NCBI GenBank assembly: GCA_947646015.1
Contig: CANSEY010000009.1
Location: 62,001 to 126,000 of the forward strand
Direction: 5' to 3'
Source of the DNA: an uncultured Bacteroides sp.
GTDB lineage: Bacteria > Bacteroidota > Bacteroidia > Bacteroidales > Bacteroidaceae
DNA length: 64,000 bases
The notes under the pieces are model-generated. The model was not told the origin of the DNA, searched no databases, and was given only the letters and a program-made list of their open reading frames with translations. Below, in pieces: positions 1 to 8,670 of the stretch. The translations under genes and the position numbers were made by a program. The first letter of the stretch is position 1. The number at the start of each line of letters is the position of its first letter.

Positions 1-990
1 GCTATGTGCTTATTTAACAGGGAAGAAAGAAAATCAATAAAATTGTTTAAGGAGTGTGACGCAGTATTTGTTAAAGGTGGAGGTTTTTTACATTCCTATG
101 GAAAAATCACAGACCCATATCAGTTTTATTATTATTTGTTTGATTATAAATTGGCTACTCATTATAAGAAGCCTGTTGTTTTGTTACCTAATTCTATAGG
201 ACCATTGAAAAATAAAATAGCGAAGAGAATGCTTGAGAAAACTTTAAATAAATGTTCTTTAGTCTATACTAGGGAATCTGTATCCCAAGAATACCTTGAT
301 AGTACAACTGTTATAAAAGCACGACAATCTTTGGATTTAGCTTTTTATCAAACGTCCGATAAAAAAGATTATGTCGGGTATTTGAAGAACAATGGGGTTG
401 ATATTAATAACAAGAACATTGCTATAACATTGCGCCCTTATAGATTTCCTGAAAGTGAAAATTCCAAGGAACATTATAATGCATATTGTCAATCAATTCG
501 TGGTTTTATAATTTTTGCAAGAGAAATGGGATTTTATGTTACTATGGTTGCTCATACGTTAGGACCAAGTGCACATGAGAATGATTGCGATGCTATAGAA
601 GATGTGTTATCGATTTGCAAAGATATAGATGGCATTACATATATTAATGATAAAAGTTTGACGTGTAGAGAATTGCAGAAAGTTTATTCTTATTTTGATT
701 GCGTTGTTGGTACTCGTTTCCATTCGGTAATTTTTGCACTTAATTCTTTGGTTCCTACAGTCGCAATTACTTATGGAGGAAACAAGGGCAAAGGTATTAT
801 GAAAGATTTGGGATTGTCAGAATATTCATTACCTATTGAAGAGGTTTCTGCAGAGAAACTTGATGCCATGTTTTCAAGCTTAATGGATAATAAAAACAAA
901 TTCAAGCAAAAAGTTAATGATTTACTTCAAAAAGCAACTGATGAAAGAAATTTGGTGTTATCAGAACTTCAAAAAGCACTAAATGTATGA
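1..990 (+). CDS. polysaccharide pyruvyl transferase family protein (5' partial)
   Basis: The protein resembles the polysaccharide pyruvyl transferase family (CsaB/WcaK-like), which adds pyruvate ketals to sugars of surface polysaccharides. Visible family features are the early KGGGFLHSYG glycine motif, LLPNSIGPL, and late on TRFHSVIFALNS followed by a GGNKGKG loop. In full-length members the GGG motif lies roughly 60-90 residues in, but here it is only about 25 residues after the first ATG at position 4, so the true start is almost certainly left of the window. The gene is AT-rich relative to the next two. It lies on the same strand as the following sugar-modifying genes, which places it in the polysaccharide locus. 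The exact acceptor sugar cannot be read from the sequence. Confidence 0.85.
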   Translation, partial: AMCLFNREERKSIKLFKECDAVFVKGGGFLHSYGKITDPYQFYYYLFDYKLATHYKKPVVLLPNSIGPLKNKIAKRMLEKTLNKCSLVYTRESVSQEYLDSTTVIKARQSLDLAFYQTSDKKDYVGYLKNNGVDINNKNIAITLRPYRFPESENSKEHYNAYCQSIRGFIIFAREMGFYVTMVAHTLGPSAHENDCDAIEDVLSICKDIDGITYINDKSLTCRELQKVYSYFDCVVGTRFHSVIFALNSLVPTVAITYGGNKGKGIMKDLGLSEYSLPIEEVSAEKLDAMFSSLMDNKNKFKQKVNDLLQKATDERNLVLSELQKALNV

Positions 991-1010
991 TTTGAAGTAT
1001 CTTTGGAATA

Positions 1011-1035
1011 TTACCATTTCTTTTTAGAATGGTAA
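1011..1035 (+). other. intergenic hairpin inside the polysaccharide operon
   Basis: TTACCATT and AATGGTAA form a perfect 8-bp stem around a T-rich 9-base loop, between the pyruvyl transferase and the sugar transferase. A TATCTTTG box (998-1005, matching TAnnTTTG) lies just before it, so this could be a weak internal promoter with a 5' hairpin, or a processing or attenuation element. There is no long U-tract after the stem, so a strong terminator is unlikely. Confidence 0.4.
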
Positions 1036-1085
1036 GAATAACTTGCTTTTATTTGTGTTTTGATAGTAAATAAATATTGTATATA

Positions 1086-1715
1086 ATGGGATATTTCATT
1101 AAGAGAACGTTTGACTTGCTTTTGGCGTTAGTGCTGTTTATTCCTTGTACGTTTGTGCTATTGGCTGGTGTGATTTTAGTGGCTATTGCTTCACCGGATT
1201 CTTCGCCTATTTTCAAGCAAGTGCGCGTCGGATATAGGAACCGTCACTTTACGTTGTATAAGCTTCGCTCGATGACAAATGAGAGAAATGAGAACGGAGA
1301 TTTGCTTCCTGATGAGGTGCGACTGAAGAAGTGGGGCATGATAGTGCGCAAGACGAATATGGATGAGCTCTTTCAAATATGGAACATTTTAACGGGTGAG
1401 ATGTCTTTTATTGGCCCTCGTCCTATTCTGCCTAAGGAAATGCTGGTTATGACTGAGACAGAGCAGATGGAGCGTCAGTCTATGCGTCCTGGCATCACGG
1501 GTTGGGAAGCTATCCATGAGGGTGAGTCGGAGAACCGCCGTCAGATGGCTGAGCAGGATTTGTACTATGTGCGTAACTGGAGCCTAAAGCTAGATTGGAT
1601 TGTGTTCTTTACGACTATCAAGTTGGTGCTTGGCTTTGGTCGTCCGGATGATTCGGTTAGAGCACCTAAGTTAGATAAAAGCGAGTTTAGAACCGATAAA
1701 GAAATAGGTGAATAA
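1086..1715 (+). CDS. undecaprenyl-phosphate sugar phosphotransferase (bacterial sugar transferase)
   Basis: This is a small monotopic phosphoglycosyl transferase (PglC/WcaJ C-terminal type, 209 aa) that moves a sugar-1-phosphate from a UDP-sugar onto undecaprenyl phosphate to start a repeat unit at the inner membrane. It begins with a single hydrophobic re-entrant segment (LLLALVLFIPCTFVLLAG), then shows FKQVRVG, LYKLRSM, the TNMDELFQIWNI region with the expected acidic residue, and GEMSFIGPRP. The start at 1086 (MGYFIKR) fits the family better than the in-frame ATG three codons earlier at 1077. The stop overlaps the next start by one base, so the two genes are co-translated. As the only initiating transferase visible, it likely primes the glycan built by this locus. 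Confidence 0.93.
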   Translation: MGYFIKRTFDLLLALVLFIPCTFVLLAGVILVAIASPDSSPIFKQVRVGYRNRHFTLYKLRSMTNERNENGDLLPDEVRLKKWGMIVRKTNMDELFQIWNILTGEMSFIGPRPILPKEMLVMTETEQMERQSMRPGITGWEAIHEGESENRRQMAEQDLYYVRNWSLKLDWIVFFTTIKLVLGFGRPDDSVRAPKLDKSEFRTDKEIGE

Positions 1716-2680
1716 TGGAGATTGGAAGTTTCATAGAAATGCAGTTCCCCAAGGGAAAGGAATATTATAACCAGTCGGTGGATATTGCTCGTCTAAATAC
1801 TGGTCGTTCTGCCATTTGGCATGCATTTCGTGTGAGTGGTGTGAAGGCAATATGGATTCCCTATTACCAGTGTGATACTGTTCGGGAGTTGTTGCTGAAG
1901 CATAGTGCTAAGGTGAAGTTCTACCATACGGACAATGATTGGAATCCAACGGATTTGGACGCTAAGAAAGACGAGGCTGTTTTGTTTGTGAACTACTACG
2001 GTATTATGTCGCACAAGCGCATGTCTGAGTTGGCAAGCCTTTCAGAACACCCTATCATCGACAACTGCCAGGGTTTTTTTTGTGAGCCTGTAGCGGGTGC
2101 ATTGAACATTTACTCTTGCCGCAAATTTGTAGGTGTGCCGGATGGCTCGTATGTGATTGGAAAGGGTGCTCACAAGTATGTAGGCGAATATCCTCAATGT
2201 TATTCTTCAGACACGGCGGCTTTTCTGTTGATGCGTATAGAGTATGGTTGTGAGGGTAAGGGATACGAAGCTCGCCATATTAACGAACAGCGTATTGATA
2301 CGGAGGACATCATGAAGATGTCAAAATTGACACGTACTATCCTTGATGGAACGGACTATGAGCAGATTAAACAAAAGAGACGTGATAACTTCGACTATAT
2401 GCACAATCGGTTGGGTGGCATCAACAAGATTAATCCGAAGCAGTATTATAATGAAACGACTATCCCTATGGTGTATCCGTTGGTAGTGGAGGACGATGGA
2501 CTTATTCAGCGTCTTTTCAAGGCTAGGCATTTCCAGGGGCACTGGTGGAGCTATATCTGTGATGAACAACCAAAAGGTAGCTTCGAGCATTGGATTTCAC
2601 GATATGTGATACCTATTACTATCGACCAGCGATATGGTACGACAGAACTTGATTATTTAATAAAAATTATTCTGAGATAA
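1715..2680 (+). CDS. DegT/DnrJ-like PLP-dependent aminotransferase fold protein (short variant)
   Basis: The 321-aa protein looks like a compact, divergent member of the DegT/DnrJ/EryC1 sugar aminotransferase superfamily. It has the N-terminal substrate loop (NTGRSAIWHAFR), a mid-protein IDNCQGFF acidic segment where the PLP-pyridine aspartate is expected, and a SCRKFVGVPDGSYV segment whose Lys is the likely Schiff-base residue. It is shorter than the usual 370-400 residues and the normal glycine-rich SxxxxKxxxxGEGG stretch is not well conserved, so activity is an inference. It overlaps its neighbours by one base on each side. Such genes sit next to an ATP-grasp gene in several Bacteroides capsule loci, as here, suggesting joint modification of an amino sugar. 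Confidence 0.7.
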   Translation: MEIGSFIEMQFPKGKEYYNQSVDIARLNTGRSAIWHAFRVSGVKAIWIPYYQCDTVRELLLKHSAKVKFYHTDNDWNPTDLDAKKDEAVLFVNYYGIMSHKRMSELASLSEHPIIDNCQGFFCEPVAGALNIYSCRKFVGVPDGSYVIGKGAHKYVGEYPQCYSSDTAAFLLMRIEYGCEGKGYEARHINEQRIDTEDIMKMSKLTRTILDGTDYEQIKQKRRDNFDYMHNRLGGINKINPKQYYNETTIPMVYPLVVEDDGLIQRLFKARHFQGHWWSYICDEQPKGSFEHWISRYVIPITIDQRYGTTELDYLIKIILR

Positions 2681-3684
2681 TGAAAACTATTAAATTAAAA
2701 TATTTAGACTTTAATAAAGGCTCCTACACAACTGAACTCGGGTATGAGTATTTTAGTGGAATTCTTAGTAAAAAATACAAAGTTGAGTTATCCGATGAAC
2801 CTGATTATGTTATTTATTCAGTGTTTGGTCAAGAGCATCTTAATGCAAAGTATGATAATTGCGTGAAAATATTCTTTACTACGGAATGCTATACTCCAAA
2901 TTTTAATCACTGCGATTACGGCATTGGGTATGATAGGTTCTCGTTTGATGACAGATATTTCCGTCTTCCATTATTCACCTTGTTTCAGTATAGAAAATTC
3001 TTTGACATGATTTTGAACAGGAAGAAGTACACTATAGATGATTTGAAGAATAAAAAAGAATTTTGCAATTATGTTGTTTCTAACTGTTTTGTTAAGGATC
3101 GAAGAACTGACATTTTTCTAAAGATGTGCGAATATAAGAAAGTGAATTCAGGAGGCCGTTATATGAACAACATTGGCGGTGCCGTGAGTGATAAATTTGC
3201 TTTTCAACAAAAACACAAATTTTCTATCGCTTTCGAGAATACTTCGTATTGTGGGTATTGCACAGAGAAAATAGTTGAAGCTTTCGCGGCGGGTACAATT
3301 CCAATTTATTGGGGAGATCCAAGAGTGGCAGAAGATTTTAATGAGAATGCTTTTGTTAATTGCCATAATTATGAGACATTAGATGATATTGTGGCAAGGG
3401 TAAAGGAAATAGATGAGAATGATAAGTTATGTTTGTCAATGCTTAATGAAAGTATTGTAAAATATAAAGATGGTGATATTGAATCTTATTTATTCCATAT
3501 TTTTGATCAACCTAAACAGTCAGCATTTAGAAGACCAAAGTCTATGTATACAGATGCTGTGGAAAAAATGGTGTCAAGACATTGGTTCTTTGAAAAGTAT
3601 ATTTATAAGTATTATAGAAAACTACTGAATCAGTTCTTTAGACTTAACAATAATACGCTATTAACTTCTAGAAGAACGAAATGA
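2680..3684 (+). CDS. glycosyltransferase family 10 (alpha-1,3-fucosyltransferase-like)
   Basis: This is a cytoplasmic GT10 enzyme, the family that transfers fucose from GDP-fucose in alpha-1,3 or 1,4 linkage. The signature region near residues 181-215 reads FSIAFENTSY, then the YCTEKIVEAF block with the invariant Thr-Glu-Lys, then GTIPIYWGDP, matching the donor-binding motif of bacterial fucosyltransferases. The length of 334 aa is normal. Its AT-rich composition differs visibly from the genes on either side, suggesting separate acquisition. It overlaps the following ATP-grasp gene by four bases (ATGA). The presence of GT10 suggests a fucosylated surface glycan, but other deoxy or modified sugar donors are possible. 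Confidence 0.9.
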   Translation: MKTIKLKYLDFNKGSYTTELGYEYFSGILSKKYKVELSDEPDYVIYSVFGQEHLNAKYDNCVKIFFTTECYTPNFNHCDYGIGYDRFSFDDRYFRLPLFTLFQYRKFFDMILNRKKYTIDDLKNKKEFCNYVVSNCFVKDRRTDIFLKMCEYKKVNSGGRYMNNIGGAVSDKFAFQQKHKFSIAFENTSYCGYCTEKIVEAFAAGTIPIYWGDPRVAEDFNENAFVNCHNYETLDDIVARVKEIDENDKLCLSMLNESIVKYKDGDIESYLFHIFDQPKQSAFRRPKSMYTDAVEKMVSRHWFFEKYIYKYYRKLLNQFFRLNNNTLLTSRRTK

Positions 3685-4832
3685 CTTACATTAACTATAT
3701 GAGCAACAGTTACAATGGTCACTTGTGCATCGTGTTTGCACTAGAACACTACAATCCGTTGAATATGATTCGCGCTTTTGGCGAGAACGGTATTAACCCT
3801 GTGTATATCTCAGTGAAGAGACGTTATGAGGTGGCTTGCCGGAGCAAGTACATTTCTAAACTGCATCGTGTGGACTCCGTGGAGGAAGGCTACAAGTTGT
3901 TGATGGAGGAGTATGGTAATATGGAGAAGAAACCATATATTGTATTCTCGGATGATAAGTCGGTGGGATACTTCGACTTGCACTATGACGAGTGGAAGGA
4001 TAAGTTCATTACCTACAACGCTGGTCGTGTCGGCAGAATCAATGAGTTTATGGACAAATACAACATCCAGCAGTTGGCAAAGAAGCATGGTTTCAACGTA
4101 TTGGATTCATATGTTATTGGCAAGGAGGATCCGCTGCCAGAGCAACTGTGGTATCCAATCATTACTAAGGATATTTCGCCTAATTCGGGTAGTTGGAAAG
4201 GGGATGTGTTTGTCTGCCAGAACGAAGAAGAACTGAAGGAGTCCATTAAGAAGATTACAAGTCCACTGATTATGATTCAGCATTTTGTGGATAAACAAAA
4301 TGAGATGGCGTTGGAGGGGTATACTATCAATCGTGGTAAGGATATGCAGATTATCACCCAAATGACTTGGAAGTATTTGATACAGGGATATTATAGTCCT
4401 TTCCACAATGTGTGTATGTTCACGGATAAGGAGATGGAGCATAAGCTTCAAGCTATGTTCGAAGAGATTGGTTTCGAGGGCGTGTTTGAGGTAGAGTTCC
4501 TTATTGACAAAGATGGCACCTTCTACTTTATGGAAACAAATTTCCGTGCGTCAGCATGGAATCCGACTTGTAAGTTTGCGGGTATGCCTTTGGATTACCT
4601 GTGGGTGAAGGGTATGGAGAACGGCTATATTGATCCTGCAGACCGGAGGGTATTTGAACCATTCACTTCGATGAGTGAGGTAATAGACTATGGCAAGCGT
4701 GTGGAAGGTGGCATGGTGAGCATTGCCGAGTGGCTTCGCGACTTTAAGGACGCCAAGTGTGTGTATATCTACGACAAGGAAGATCGTGCCCCATGGGATG
4801 CTGTAATTGAAAATTGGGAAAACTTTAAGTAA
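3681..4832 (+). CDS. ATP-grasp domain enzyme of polysaccharide locus
   Basis: This 383-aa protein has the ATP-grasp architecture: an N-terminal Rossmann-like region (residues 1-110), a lysine-bearing segment YPIITKDISPNSGSWKG that would bind the ATP phosphates, LIMIQHFVDKQNEMALEGYT contributing the hinge, and a metal-binding end EVEFLIDKDGTFYFMETNFR with conserved Glu and Asn. ATP-grasp enzymes join a carboxylate to an amine through an acyl phosphate. In a capsule locus the likely role is attaching an amino acid or similar acid to an amino sugar, but the substrate is not identifiable here. It sits between the GT10 and SDR genes and overlaps the GT10 stop by 4 nt. Confidence 0.8.
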   Translation: MTYINYMSNSYNGHLCIVFALEHYNPLNMIRAFGENGINPVYISVKRRYEVACRSKYISKLHRVDSVEEGYKLLMEEYGNMEKKPYIVFSDDKSVGYFDLHYDEWKDKFITYNAGRVGRINEFMDKYNIQQLAKKHGFNVLDSYVIGKEDPLPEQLWYPIITKDISPNSGSWKGDVFVCQNEEELKESIKKITSPLIMIQHFVDKQNEMALEGYTINRGKDMQIITQMTWKYLIQGYYSPFHNVCMFTDKEMEHKLQAMFEEIGFEGVFEVEFLIDKDGTFYFMETNFRASAWNPTCKFAGMPLDYLWVKGMENGYIDPADRRVFEPFTSMSEVIDYGKRVEGGMVSIAEWLRDFKDAKCVYIYDKEDRAPWDAVIENWENFK

Positions 4833-4845
4833 AGTTAGTGCAGAA

Positions 4846-5694
4846 ATGAAGAAAGTATTAGTTTACGGAAAGAACAGCTACATCGGTGAACATTATTATC
4901 ATGCTTTGAAAAAGTCTGGTAATAATGTAATCATCATTAATTCGTTCGAGCAGAAGCCTAAGGATATTGACTTCACAGGTATTGATACTGTTGTGAATGT
5001 GGTCGGTATTGCTCACATTAAGATTACAGATGATATGGAAGGCTTGTTCTATAAGATAAATACAGACCTTGCTGTAGAATTATGCGATGTGGCCAAGAAG
5101 GCAGGCGTAAAACAATATATCTACATGAGCAGTATGAATGTTTTTGGTGATACCACCGAAACCATTAGCTCGCGTGAGCAGGAAGGTCCGAAGAACTTCT
5201 ATGGGAAAAGCAAATATCTGGCTGATCAGAAAATTCATGCTATGGAAGCTGAGGATTTTAAGATAGCTTCTGTTCGTCCTCCTGTTGTGTATGGTAAAGG
5301 ATGCAAGGGTAATTTTGTGTTGTTACAGAAGGTGGCTTCATTGACTCCTATCTTCCCAAACTACAAGAATAAGAAAAGCATGATTTATATTGGGCATTTA
5401 GATAACTTTATATGTGAACTGGTAGCGAATGGTGAAGGCGGTTATTTTCATCCACAAAACGCAGATGTGATTTCTACGGCTGATACTATTGTTGCTATTC
5501 GCAAGGCGATGGGGAAGAAAACTCTCCTTATCCCCGGTTTCGGTTGGCTTGTAAAGATTGGAATGAAGATGATGTCAAGGGTTGAGCGTGCCTTTGCGGA
5601 TGATAATTATGATTTGGAGTTTTCTAAGTACGGTGAGAACACATACTGTAATCTTGATTTTCAAACAACTATAGACAGAACTGTAAATGGATAA
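4846..5694 (+). CDS. NAD-dependent epimerase/dehydratase (extended SDR)
   Basis: This is an extended short-chain dehydrogenase of 282 aa. It has an N-terminal nucleotide-binding loop (VLVYGKNSYIG), the MSSMNVFG strand, and a catalytic Tyr-x3-Lys (Y119 and K123 in FYGKSK). Such enzymes epimerise, dehydrate or reduce nucleotide-activated or lipid-linked sugars. The start at 4846 (MKKVLVYG) is chosen because the Rossmann strand begins there; an in-frame ATG at 4807 would overlap the ATP-grasp gene by 26 nt. The stop overlaps the downstream GT4 start by 8 nt. The specific sugar reaction (for example 4-epimerisation or 4-reduction) cannot be told from sequence alone. Confidence 0.88.
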   Translation: MKKVLVYGKNSYIGEHYYHALKKSGNNVIIINSFEQKPKDIDFTGIDTVVNVVGIAHIKITDDMEGLFYKINTDLAVELCDVAKKAGVKQYIYMSSMNVFGDTTETISSREQEGPKNFYGKSKYLADQKIHAMEAEDFKIASVRPPVVYGKGCKGNFVLLQKVASLTPIFPNYKNKKSMIYIGHLDNFICELVANGEGGYFHPQNADVISTADTIVAIRKAMGKKTLLIPGFGWLVKIGMKMMSRVERAFADDNYDLEFSKYGENTYCNLDFQTTIDRTVNG

Positions 5695-6796
5695 GAAGAA
5701 AGCACTATTCGTTGCAAATTATGATCATTTCCATATTAAATTTCATCTACATCATATCAAACATTTGGAAGAAAATGGCTATGAAGTTTCCGTTGTCGCT
5801 TCTGGTAACGATTCTTATCCGCCTTCTATTACAAAGTATGATTTAGAATTTGGAAGAACGCCAATTAACAAGCGAAATATAGTGTATTTTAAAAACTTTA
5901 GGAAACTGTTGAATACTCATTATGATCTTATCTATTTCAGTACACCTGTAATTGGGGCATACGGACGATTGGCTACAATAGGAAAACATCAGGGAAGAAT
6001 TATCTATGCTGCTCATGGATATAATTTTTATGAAGGTAATAGCAAACTGAAGAATTTTATATTCCGTACTGCAGAGAAGTTATTGTGCTATTCAACTGAT
6101 TGTACCTTCACCATGAACAAGGAGGATTATGAAGCGGCGTTGAAGTATAAGTTTCCTTGTAAGGAAATATATAACGTGGATGGCGTTGGTATTGACACCT
6201 CTGTTTTCAAAAGGAGTAATTTTGATGAGAAGACTGCTTTGCGTAATAAGCTAGGTTATGCAGATGATTTATTTATTATGATTTATCCAGCGGAGTTGAC
6301 AGAGCGCAAGAATCAAGTTCTATTGTTTGAGGTGATGGAAGAATTAGTTAAGCGGCATTCAAATGTAAAACTACTTTTGGCTGGCAGCGGTTCTATGATG
6401 GATAAATATAAGAATATTGTAGCATCTAAAGGACTGAATGGATTTGTGGAATTTTTAGGTTATCGCAATGATGTACAAGATCTTTTGCGAGCTTCAGACG
6501 TATTACTAGCCTCAAGTATCAACGAGGGGTTACCTATCAATATGATAGAGGGATTAGCATCTGGATTACCTGTAGTAGCTACAGCAACTCGTGGTCAGGT
6601 TGATTTGATTAAAGAAGGTGAAAATGGTTTTTTGTTTAGATTGAATGATTCTGATAAGGCTGTTTCTGATTTATGCAGACTGATTGAAGATAAGAATATT
6701 TATGAAGCTATGGCTACGAAGGCAGCAGAGTCCGCTAAGCAATATGATGCAAAGAATGTTGTAGGTCAGTATGATAAAATTTGGGGATTAAAATAA
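5687..6796 (+). CDS. glycosyltransferase family 4 protein
   Basis: This is a GT-B fold retaining glycosyltransferase (369 aa). The N-terminal half has the acceptor-side Rossmann features (LFVANYDHFH, FSTPVIGAYGR, AAHGYNFYEG) and the C-terminal half the donor-binding GT1/GT4 segment IMIYPAELTERKNQ followed by the E-x7-E type motif NEGLPINMIEGLASGLPVVA. It resembles capsule enzymes that add a HexNAc or hexose to a lipid-linked sugar. It overlaps the SDR gene by 8 nt and is the last closely packed gene of the polysaccharide operon; the following 830 nt hold only a gene remnant before the PIG-L gene. Confidence 0.9.
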   Translation: MDKKKALFVANYDHFHIKFHLHHIKHLEENGYEVSVVASGNDSYPPSITKYDLEFGRTPINKRNIVYFKNFRKLLNTHYDLIYFSTPVIGAYGRLATIGKHQGRIIYAAHGYNFYEGNSKLKNFIFRTAEKLLCYSTDCTFTMNKEDYEAALKYKFPCKEIYNVDGVGIDTSVFKRSNFDEKTALRNKLGYADDLFIMIYPAELTERKNQVLLFEVMEELVKRHSNVKLLLAGSGSMMDKYKNIVASKGLNGFVEFLGYRNDVQDLLRASDVLLASSINEGLPINMIEGLASGLPVVATATRGQVDLIKEGENGFLFRLNDSDKAVSDLCRLIEDKNIYEAMATKAAESAKQYDAKNVVGQYDKIWGLK

Positions 6797-6969
6797 TGTA
6801 ACTAACTAGGGCAGATACATTTCCTTTCGTTATTAAGGTCGCTTATTAGTGGATATTCTTGTTCTTATATAAATTAGATACTCTGCTTAAAACGCATTTT
6901 CCATATACGACACATGTCATATGTAATGATATTCATTATTTCTACAGTATATAGCTGCTAAAGAAGCAA

Positions 6970-7482
6970 GTGAAAATATTTGAATGTGTAAATTATTTTG
7001 CCTATACTGTTTTGTCATCAATAATGCTGCAGGGCAAATAAGTAGATTTGTATGGCTATCATCTGTAGAGCAATAATTATTCGGTAGTATCCAATAGTAT
7101 TAAGCCGGATGATATAGATGGTGTTGGGGCTTTTGGAAATTATCTTCAAAATATCAAGAATGCTTTGGTATTGCGAAAGCAGGAGATAAATGTAATAATT
7201 GATTCATTGCTGACATTATCAACTCCGTTCGTCGTGCTTAGAGATATGAATGATGTGACGGGTTCGCCAGCGTTGCGTGTTTTTAAAGATGTAAGTTTTA
7301 CCGATGCTTGATGGAAGTGTGGCACAGTTAAGATACTACAATCCATAGTCCGTTGCCGTATAAGATTGATCATATCTTGTACTCTAAAACTTCGCTTCAC
7401 CTTGAGTCTGTAAGGAAAATTAATGCAGGGGGGATTGAGTGATCATGATGCGCTCCTTGCCGAATTTTTGTTTGAAAAATAA
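6970..7482 (+). pseudogene. gutted endonuclease/exonuclease/phosphatase (EEP) family gene
   Basis: From a possible GTG at 6970 the sequence encodes a hydrophobic start (VNYFAYTVLSSIML), then stops. A second in-frame stretch from about 7090 reads IKPDDIDGVGAFGNYLQN and later FVVLRDMNDVTGSPALR, the conserved EEP block in which the usual GDMND Gly-Asp has become Arg-Asp. After a stop near 7310, another frame gives HSPLPYKIDHILYS, and a last frameshift near 7435 gives SDHDALLAEF before the stop at 7480. Order and content match a Bacteroides membrane-anchored EEP protein, but the middle third is absent and at least three disruptions are visible. It is non-functional. The upstream stretch 6797-6969 shows nothing recognisable. 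Confidence 0.75.
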
Positions 7483-7627
7483 AAAATAATATACACTATT
7501 TTATTTAATTATGCTGACTACAGCATGTGAAAAGACTAATATGCGATATTTGCCAGTAATCGGTAATGGCTTTGCTGTTCACTATAACATAATTACGAGT
7601 AAGTACTTATTATAAATAGAAAATAAC

Positions 7628-8305
7628 ATGAAATATTTGATTGTAGTGGCTCATCCTGATGATGAGGTTCTTGGCGTTAGTGCGTCAATTTGGAAATGGT
7701 CACATCAAGGTGATGAAATAGATGTGGCTATTATGTGTACTGAAGCAAAGGCGCGTGCATTCCGCCCAAAGGATAATGAATTAGAGGAGGATATGAACGG
7801 TGCGTTGAAGTATGTGGGAGTGCATCACAAGTTTGAGGCTACATTCCCGAATATAGAGATGAATACTGTGCCTCACCTTAAATTGGTACAATTCATAGAG
7901 AGTGCAATCAGGGAGAGTGAGCCAGATATTGTAATAACACACCATCCTGCGGATACGAATAATGATCATCTGATGACGTCGATGGCGTGCCAAGAGGCGG
8001 TGCGTTTGTTCCAACGTCGTCCAGAGATAAAGCGTGTGAAAGAGCTGTGGTACATGGAAGTTCCTTCTTGCACAGAGTGGGCTATTAATAGTGCTATGAG
8101 CCTATTCCGTCCGAACTGCTATGTAGAGGTAGGCAAAGAGGGGGTGGATGCTAAAATTAAGGCACTTTCGATGTATCGAGGTGTGATGCGTACGTATCCT
8201 CATCCTCGTTCAGTAGAATACATTACTGGACTTGCAGCTATGCGTGGTGGTCAATGGGGACTTCAGTATGCAGAAGCATTCGAGGTGGTATTACGTGCTT
8301 ACTAG
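7628..8305 (+). CDS. PIG-L/LmbE family deacetylase
   Basis: This is a zinc-dependent N-deacetylase of the PIG-L family (225 aa), which removes acetyl groups from N-acetylglucosaminyl substrates. The zinc motif AHPDDE is at residues 8-13 and the second metal/catalytic motif THHPADTNNDH is near residue 110. Its GC content and codon use resemble the sugar transferase and ATP-grasp genes rather than the AT-rich GT10, so it probably belonged to the same modification cassette before the EEP remnant separated it. In this setting it likely unmasks an amine on a sugar that could be the acceptor for the ATP-grasp enzyme; that link is inference. Nothing is seen in 7483-7627 beyond AT-rich leader. Confidence 0.9.
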   Translation: MKYLIVVAHPDDEVLGVSASIWKWSHQGDEIDVAIMCTEAKARAFRPKDNELEEDMNGALKYVGVHHKFEATFPNIEMNTVPHLKLVQFIESAIRESEPDIVITHHPADTNNDHLMTSMACQEAVRLFQRRPEIKRVKELWYMEVPSCTEWAINSAMSLFRPNCYVEVGKEGVDAKIKALSMYRGVMRTYPHPRSVEYITGLAAMRGGQWGLQYAEAFEVVLRAY

Positions 8306-8670
8306 AAACACAAATGTGGTAATGTACAAAGTATGATGTAGAAGGTTTATAATGTGATCTAGTAATTTATGAATTATCTGCTTTGACTGTCTGTTTGTAT
8401 TGCTTCGTATATATATCTTGCCTGTTCTGCTTTCAGAATTAATTAACGTGGTTACCAGTTTATGCATCCTGTCTATGAAGGTGGTCGTGTGACTCATTTT
8501 CAACTCGACTTCAAGTACTTGGTAGCATTGTTTAAATGTTCTGTTGTATGTACGTTATCTATAATGTGAGATTGATATTAATTGTAATACACTGTGTTAT
8601 ATGCTTTTTTGTCCGTTGTTTTTGTTGATTTTTTAGTGTAAAAAAGAGTCAGAAAACGGATATAGACAAA
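8306..8670. other. non-coding or degraded spacer
   Basis: This 365-nt stretch contains no supported gene. A short open reading stretch around 8460-8540 (starting FMHPVYEGGRVTH) has coding-like character but cannot be assigned and has neither a start signal nor a stop in context. The final 60 nt are T-rich and lead into the IS66 transposase remnant, so part of this may be the left end of that element; no terminal inverted repeat could be recognised with confidence. Confidence 0.35.

Noticed and set aside
7146-7400. 84-aa open frame on the minus strand near 7.2 kb
   Set aside because: The plus strand at this place encodes EEP family blocks, so this is its antisense shadow.
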